From the NCBI GenBank assembly GCA_016735415.1, contig JAERRP010000693.1, forward strand, positions 1-10,791: a DNA stretch of 10,791 nucleotides. Direction: 5' to 3'. Both the position numbers and the translations under genes were made by a program. Shown one piece after another: positions 7,106 through 10,791 of the stretch. Source of the stretch: Desulfobacterales bacterium (GTDB lineage: Bacteria > Desulfobacterota > Desulfobacteria > Desulfobacterales > UBA5852). The notes under the pieces are model-generated. The model searched no databases and was not told where the DNA came from. It saw only the letters and a program-made list of their open reading frames with translations. Position 1 is the stretch's first letter. Every line of letters begins with the position of its first letter.

Positions 7106-7401
7106 GCACGTCCTTTAAAACAAGCCGTCAAATTCTCGGCCGGCATCGGTTCGATAAAAATTTCACCTTCCTGTGACAGCGAAGTCACCACCTCGTCGAC
7201 AAGGACTTCAGACCCCGGGGCAATGGTGATGACGACGATCCCCCGGGCCGCATCCTTGGTGGTCAACACGGCCATCCCGTCATAAGCCTCGAGAATAAAC
7301 CGCAGATAACTGATGTCGCGGCGCTCGATCCGATAGAAGCGCTGGGAGGTGCGGAGCGGCCCATCGCTCCGATGAATGTCGTCTGCGTCTGGTGTGTCCA
7401 T
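7087..7401 (-). CDS. DUF4911 family protein
   Basis: This 104-residue protein has the core RFYRIERRDISYLRFILEAYDG (residues 21-42), then AVLTTKD, GIVVITIAPGS, VLVDEVVTSL and IFIEPMP (81-87). It matches the DUF4911 family as I know it from Desulfobacterota, whose function is unknown. The alternation of strands and helices suggests a small ferredoxin-like alpha/beta fold of the ACT type that might bind a ligand; this is inference. The first 20 residues look unstructured, so the true start could be slightly downstream. The ATG at 7401 lacks a Shine-Dalgarno and sits 5 bases after a hairpin-forming palindrome. Its 3' end overlaps miaB by 19 bases and contains the miaB ribosome site. It is the first gene of the operon. 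Confidence 0.8.
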   Translation of the reverse strand: MDTPDADDIHRSDGPLRTSQRFYRIERRDISYLRFILEAYDGMAVLTTKDAARGIVVITIAPGSEVLVDEVVTSLSQEGEIFIEPMPAENLTACFKGRACVSSL

Positions 7402-7406
7402 AGGGT

Positions 7407-7424
7407 TTTTCTGAAATCAGAAAA
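7407..7424. promoter_or_regulatory. 18-bp palindrome before the DUF4911 start
   Basis: TTTTCTGAAATCAGAAAA is a perfect inverted repeat with 8-base arms and a 2-base centre, 5 bases upstream of the DUF4911 ATG. As RNA it would form a 7-bp stem with a 4-base loop over the ribosome landing site. As DNA it could be a repressor operator about 40 bases downstream of the predicted transcription start. Confidence 0.45.
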
Positions 7425-7426
7425 GG

Positions 7427-7448
7427 CCGTTGCCGGATAGGCAATCGG
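7427..7448 (-). promoter_or_regulatory. Leader hairpin, possible attenuator
   Basis: TTGCC (7430-7434) and GGCAA (7440-7444), flanked by CCG and CGG with one bulged base, form a hairpin in the leader of the DUF4911-miaB-bfn mRNA. On the minus strand it is followed after three bases by TTTT, as in a weak intrinsic terminator. Confidence 0.35.
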
Positions 7449-7456
7449 ACGTGCAA

Positions 7457-7484
7457 AGTATAACCATATGCCCCGCCATTGCAA
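7457..7484 (-). promoter_or_regulatory. Promoter of the DUF4911-miaB-bfn operon
   Basis: On the minus strand TTGCAA (7479-7484) is the -35 box and TATACT (7457-7462) the -10 box, with a 16-base spacer. Transcription would start near 7450, leaving a leader of about 50 bases that contains two hairpins. Confidence 0.6.
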
Positions 7485-7517
7485 CCCCCAATAGCGTGCC
7501 CGCCCGGCCCGTCAGAT

Positions 7518-7560
7518 GCCCCGGTGGGCCGGCCCCTTGCAATCTCAGAGACCGGGGCCG
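7518..7560. repeat. GC-rich alternative hairpins upstream of recJ
   Basis: GCCCCGGT (7518-7525) can pair with ACCGGGGC (7551-7558). Alternatively CGGCCCC (7530-7536) can pair with GGGGCCG (7554-7560). The two stems share the same right arm and exclude each other. They lie about 80 bases before the recJ ATG. No clear plus-strand promoter is visible between 7485 and 7640. Confidence 0.35.
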
Positions 7561-7640
7561 TCAGTGGGGAGCAAATGCATCCGGCGCCACGATAGAATGG
7601 CCTTGCCTCCCGGGGTCTGAATAGGATATAGGCGGCCCTT

Positions 7641-9362
7641 ATGGACACCATCTGGGACATCCAACAACCCGATCCCGCGCAGGTTCAAAAACTCTCCAGA
7701 GCCCTGGATATCAATCCACTGGCCGCCACCCTGCTGATCAACCGCGGGCTCACATCCATTGAAGCCGTACGCCAGTTCCTGAACCCGGCCCTGTCCGCCA
7801 TTCAGGCCCCACCGAAAGTCAGAGACATCGAGGAAGCCGCTCAACGCATCGCCCGCGCGCTGACGGACGCGGAAAAAATTCTCGTTTTCGGCGATTACGA
7901 CGTGGACGGTGTCACGGGGACCGCCGTGCTGCTTGATTTCATCGCCCAGTCCGGCGGCCGGGCCGAACATTACATTCCCCACCGCCGCAAGGAGGGCTAC
8001 GGGCTGCAGGCCCGTCATGTCCGGGACATCGTCATCCCGGGGCATTTCAAGTTGATCATCACGGTCGATTGCGGCATTTCCAGCCATGAAGCCGTGGAAG
8101 AGGCCGCTCGCAACGGTATCGATGTGATCATTACCGATCACCACACGCCGTCTGGCCCGTTGCCCCGCGCCCTGGCCGTCGTAAACCCCAAGCGCGATGA
8201 TTGCCCGGCCGGTCTGGATCATCTGGCTGGGGTCGGGATGGCATTTTACCTCCTGATCCAGTTGCGCACCCATCTTCGTCGCACCGGTTTCTGGCGCGAC
8301 CGGCCCGAACCGAATTTGAAGCACCTGTGTGACCTGGTGGCCCTGGGCACCATCGCCGACATGGTCCCCCTGGTACGCGAAAACAGGACCTTCACCCAGA
8401 CCGGTCTGCAGTTAATGGCAAGCAGTCAACGGCCCGGTCTGGTCGCCCTTATGGCGGCCAGCCGCGTTCAACCCCGCCATATCGAGGCCGATGATATTTC
8501 GTTTCGTCTGGCGCCGCGCATCAACGCGGCCGGCCGCATGGCCCATGCCGATCTGGCGGTTGCCTTGCTCACCACGCCCGACCCCCCGACCGCTCGGAAC
8601 CTCGCCCGCAAGCTCGATGACCTTAACCGCGAACGCCAGAAAACCGAACTCGAAATCGTCTCTCAGATTGTCGATCGGCTGGAACGCAACCCGCGGGAAA
8701 AGGATCGCAGGGCCATTTTATTGCTGGGATCGGACTGGCATGAAGGCGTGCTGGGGATCGCGGCCGCCCGCCTGATGCGCCGTTATGCCAAACCCGTCAT
8801 TCTGGTTTCAGGCAACGAGGGCCTGGCCCGCGGATCGGCCCCGAGCTTAGCGGGGATCGACATTTTCGCCCTTCTGCAAAGCTGCGCGGACCTGCTCCAC
8901 GCGTTCGGAGGACACGCCATGGCCGCCGGAATCACGATCGAAATCCGGCAATGGGAAGCCTTTCGCCAGCGATTCTGGGAACAGATCGAAGCCCGGACCG
9001 ATCCCGGCCATTTCAGTCACCGGATTTCGATCGATATGGAAATCTCGCTGGATGACATCGACGACTGTCTGTTTAAAACCCTGGCGCAGTTGAAGCCCTT
9101 TGGCGCAGGCGTGCCGGAACCCGTCTTCATGGCCCGCGCTGTCGATATCGTCAGCCATCAGATTGTGGGGGGTAAACACCGGCGCATGCGACTGCGCAGC
9201 CGCAATGGAACTGCCGCCAGAGTCTTTCCGGCCATTCAGTTCAACGTTCCAACTGATGAGGAGATCCCGCCCACACTCGACAAAGTGGCCTTTCATGTCC
9301 GTCGCAATACCTGGAACGGATCCAGCGGTCATCAGCTTCACATCATCGCCACCGTCCCCTAA
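7641..9362 (+). CDS. recJ: Single-stranded-DNA-specific exonuclease RecJ
   Basis: RecJ degrades single-stranded DNA 5' to 3' in RecF-pathway recombination, base excision and mismatch repair. The 573-residue protein is complete and of normal length. The DHH-domain metal ligands are visible: FGDYDVDG (Asp85, Asp87, Asp89), VDCGIS (Asp143), TDHH (Asp166, His167, His168) and LGTIADMVPL (Asp240). The core ends with PRINAAGRM (292-300). The DHHA1 domain follows with GSDWHEGVLGIAAARL and LHAFGGHAMAAG, then the C-terminal OB-like domain. The ATG at 7641 has only a weak AGGCGG 5 bases upstream, but the downstream sequence looks family-like from the start. It is transcribed away from the DUF4911-miaB-bfn operon. 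A different promoter serves the following gene, so recJ may be monocistronic. Confidence 0.96.
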   Translation: MDTIWDIQQPDPAQVQKLSRALDINPLAATLLINRGLTSIEAVRQFLNPALSAIQAPPKVRDIEEAAQRIARALTDAEKILVFGDYDVDGVTGTAVLLDFIAQSGGRAEHYIPHRRKEGYGLQARHVRDIVIPGHFKLIITVDCGISSHEAVEEAARNGIDVIITDHHTPSGPLPRALAVVNPKRDDCPAGLDHLAGVGMAFYLLIQLRTHLRRTGFWRDRPEPNLKHLCDLVALGTIADMVPLVRENRTFTQTGLQLMASSQRPGLVALMAASRVQPRHIEADDISFRLAPRINAAGRMAHADLAVALLTTPDPPTARNLARKLDDLNRERQKTELEIVSQIVDRLERNPREKDRRAILLLGSDWHEGVLGIAAARLMRRYAKPVILVSGNEGLARGSAPSLAGIDIFALLQSCADLLHAFGGHAMAAGITIEIRQWEAFRQRFWEQIEARTDPGHFSHRISIDMEISLDDIDDCLFKTLAQLKPFGAGVPEPVFMARAVDIVSHQIVGGKHRRMRLRSRNGTAARVFPAIQFNVPTDEEIPPTLDKVAFHVRRNTWNGSSGHQLHIIATVP

Positions 9363-9385
9363 GGGCAATAGGGGTGGCGAATGCG

Positions 9386-9413
9386 ACCGCTAACGGTAAA
9401 TCTATACTTTTTT
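9386..9413 (+). terminator. Weak terminator candidate after recJ
   Basis: ACCG (9386-9389), loop CTAA and CGGT (9394-9397) form a short 4-bp hairpin 23 bases after the recJ stop, and a T-run lies at 9408-9413. The stem is short and the T-run is 10 bases away, so this is only a weak candidate. Confidence 0.2.
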
Positions 9414-9414
9414 G

Positions 9415-9443
9415 TTGCAAATTCCAAATGTTGTCCCTATTAT
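9415..9443 (+). promoter_or_regulatory. Sigma70-type promoter before the 139-aa protein gene
   Basis: TTGCAA (9415-9420), a 17-base spacer and TATTAT (9438-9443) form a good promoter. Transcription would start near 9450, about 45 bases ahead of the start codon at 9496. It should drive the unknown gene and the coupled metallo-hydrolase gene. Confidence 0.6.
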
Positions 9444-9457
9444 TCGAGGTTAAAAAA

Positions 9458-9473
9458 CGCCGGTCTTCCGGTG
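9458..9473. other. Leader hairpin; intrinsic-terminator shape on the minus strand
   Basis: CGCCGG (9458-9463), loop TCTT and CCGGTG (9468-9473) form a 6-bp stem with one G-U pair. In the plus-strand mRNA it sits in the leader, 11 bases before the Shine-Dalgarno. On the minus strand the stem is followed at once by six T residues, the form of an intrinsic terminator, although no minus-strand gene feeds into it here. Confidence 0.4.
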
Positions 9474-9495
9474 TGAGGTCAAGTGGGAGAAAATG

Positions 9496-9915
9496 ATGGC
9501 CAAAATATTCAGACCCAGTACACGCGAAGCCAGTATCCTGTCCCGAATAGAATCTTCGAAAGAACATGCCCGGCGTCGGTCCCTGAATGCAATCCCGGAT
9601 TGCATCGATAAGCTGTCCAATGCCATCGCCATGAAGCTGGTGGAAAACAGGCTGGTGGAAACCACCAATAAAAACGGCCTGGAGGAACAGATTCAGGGTT
9701 GCCTCGACAAGCTTATCCGTGCGGACGACTTCGATATTGACTACCAGGTTGCCCCTTACCGGGCCGTTGTGGCGCAACCCCATATCGTGAGCATCTATGT
9801 AACCGCGTTTGTTCTCGAAAAGGTCATCGATCACAAGGACACGGTCGACATCTACGGGTCGGACGAAGAAATTTACACCTGCATCAATACACAGGTTAAA
9901 AAGCATTTACCTTGA
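9496..9915 (+). CDS. Conserved-looking protein of unknown function, 139 aa
   Basis: I do not recognise a named domain. The soluble 139-residue protein starts with a basic segment (MAKIFRPSTREASILSRIES), followed by a helical region containing IPDCIDKLSNAIAMKLVENRL. A more mixed C-terminal half follows with DFDIDYQVAPYRAVVAQPHIVSIYVTAF, suggesting beta strands, then ending in YTCINTQVKKHLP. Three cysteines are spread out and make no metal motif. There is no signal peptide or membrane segment. The second ATG (9496) is chosen because GGGAG (9485-9489) is 6 bases upstream, against 3 for the ATG at 9493. It has its own promoter. Its stop is 3 bases before the ATG of the RNase Z-like gene, so a linked role, perhaps in RNA metabolism, is plausible but only from context. 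Confidence 0.75.
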   Translation: MAKIFRPSTREASILSRIESSKEHARRRSLNAIPDCIDKLSNAIAMKLVENRLVETTNKNGLEEQIQGCLDKLIRADDFDIDYQVAPYRAVVAQPHIVSIYVTAFVLEKVIDHKDTVDIYGSDEEIYTCINTQVKKHLP

Positions 9916-9918
9916 GGC

Positions 9919-10791
9919 ATGCGGCCGCGCTTTCACCCCCGTCTGGTCAATAAGCCCCTTGACGATCCCGGGTTGTTCGTCCCGTTTGCCTTTGAAAGCC
10001 GGGCCTTTCTATTCGACATCGGCCGCATCGATCACCTGTCTTCCCGCGATATTCTACGCATCAGCCATATCTTCGTAACCCACACCCACATGGATCACTT
10101 CTGTGGACTGGACCACCTGCTGCGTCTTTTTTTAGGAAGAGCCAAAACGCTCTTTATTTTCGGGCCCGAAGGATTTCTGGCGAATATGGAGGGGAAACTC
10201 TCCGCCTATACCTGGAATCTGGTCTCGAATTTCCGCGAATCCCTCACGCTGGTCGCCACGGAGATAAAAGCCGACGGTATGTACCGGCAAACCTACGATT
10301 GCCGCGACGGATTCCGCCCGGTCAATCCGGTGCGCCATTGCGCTTTCGACGGTTGTCTGCTGAAAGAGCCCTCCCTCAGGGTCCAAACCGCAATTCTGGA
10401 TCACGGCATACCCTGCCTGGGCTTTACCCTGGAAGAAAATTTCCACATCAATATCGTCAAAGAAGCGCTGCAGGATTTGTCGCTTGCCACCGGCCCCTGG
10501 ATCCAGCAATTCAAGCAGGCTCTGTACGACCATGCCGCGCCGGACCAGCTTATCCACGCCCCCCGGTGCGATCGCCCCGGCGAGACCGCCACCTTCCGCC
10601 TGGCGGAATTGGCCGACCGGATTGCCACGATCTCCCCCGGACAAAAGATCGCCTACATTACCGATGTCGCCTTCCATGAGGACAACACACGCCGAATCGT
10701 CAATCTAGTTCGGGGGGCCGATCATCTTTTCATCGAAAGCGCTTTCCTGAACGAAGATCGGAAGGCGACCTGCGCTAAAAAACATCTCACC
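9919..10791 (+). CDS. RNase Z-like metallo-beta-lactamase-fold hydrolase, cut by window end
   Basis: The open frame from ATG 9919 runs off the right edge after 291 codons. It is a metallo-beta-lactamase-fold protein of the RNase Z/ElaC-like branch, in which tRNA 3' processing is the best known activity. The zinc motif THTHMDH supplies His55, His57, Asp59 and His60. His162 lies in ILDHGIP and Asp249 in YITDVAF. His289 in AKKHLT, just before the edge, is the likely last ligand, so only the end is missing. The start MRPRFHPRLVNKPLDDPGLF agrees with the family start I remember, although GAGG (9914-9917) is just 1 base from the ATG and overlaps the previous stop. This points to translational coupling. 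It may be a phosphodiesterase of other specificity rather than true RNase Z. Confidence 0.85.
   Translation, partial: MRPRFHPRLVNKPLDDPGLFVPFAFESRAFLFDIGRIDHLSSRDILRISHIFVTHTHMDHFCGLDHLLRLFLGRAKTLFIFGPEGFLANMEGKLSAYTWNLVSNFRESLTLVATEIKADGMYRQTYDCRDGFRPVNPVRHCAFDGCLLKEPSLRVQTAILDHGIPCLGFTLEENFHINIVKEALQDLSLATGPWIQQFKQALYDHAAPDQLIHAPRCDRPGETATFRLAELADRIATISPGQKIAYITDVAFHEDNTRRIVNLVRGADHLFIESAFLNEDRKATCAKKHLT

Noticed and set aside
7545..8324. Minus-strand open frame of 259 codons within recJ
   Set aside because: It is antisense to the most conserved DHH motifs of RecJ, so it is a shadow.
1..10791. CRISPR array, prophage, insertion sequence or tRNA-bounded island
   Set aside because: No repeated spacer pattern, transposase, integrase, terminal inverted repeats or tRNA gene could be seen on either strand.

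Overview
The window looks like an ordinary chromosomal segment of a GC-rich (by eye, high-fifties percent) anaerobic Desulfobacterota bacterium, probably of the Desulfobacterales/Desulfosarcina type. This placement rests on family recognition, not a database search. The DUF4911-miaB-bifunctional nuclease block, the 82-residue cytoplasmic protein, the RNase Z-like hydrolase and a stand-alone receiver protein are all typical of that group. I see no mobile element, CRISPR array, tRNA or rRNA, and no stretch longer than 300 bases without a gene or gene remnant.

Left part (1-994): two damaged plus-strand genes. The first is the 3' end of a redoxin/thioredoxin-fold gene with an in-frame TGA at 179-181. 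The second is a lipoprotein gene whose signal peptide and conserved C-terminal half lie in different frames. Positions 1007-2751 hold two alpha/beta hydrolases in convergent orientation whose 3' ends overlap by 49 bp. From 2938 the plus strand carries a small conserved cytoplasmic protein and an M29 metallo-aminopeptidase 10 bp behind it.

Middle part (4394-7484, mostly minus strand): an orphan receiver-domain protein has its own sigma70-type promoter, but its natural ATG is followed immediately by TGA. Next comes a minus-strand operon reading from a promoter at 7457-7484 through DUF4911, miaB (tRNA ms2i6A37 synthesis) and a BFN-domain nuclease to a hairpin terminator at 5176-5205. The three genes overlap one another, and the operon leader contains two hairpins, one of them lying over the ribosome landing site of the first gene.

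Right part (7641-10791, plus strand): recJ (single-strand DNA exonuclease), then a promoter at 9415-9443 driving a 139-residue protein of unknown function. That gene is 3 bp ahead of an RNase Z-like metallo-beta-lactamase-fold hydrolase, which runs off the right edge.

I found no convincing new multi-gene system. The observations most worth a second look are the two in-frame TGA codons, the broken lipoprotein gene, the structured leader of the DUF4911-miaB-bfn operon, and the tightly coupled unknown protein/RNase Z-like pair.
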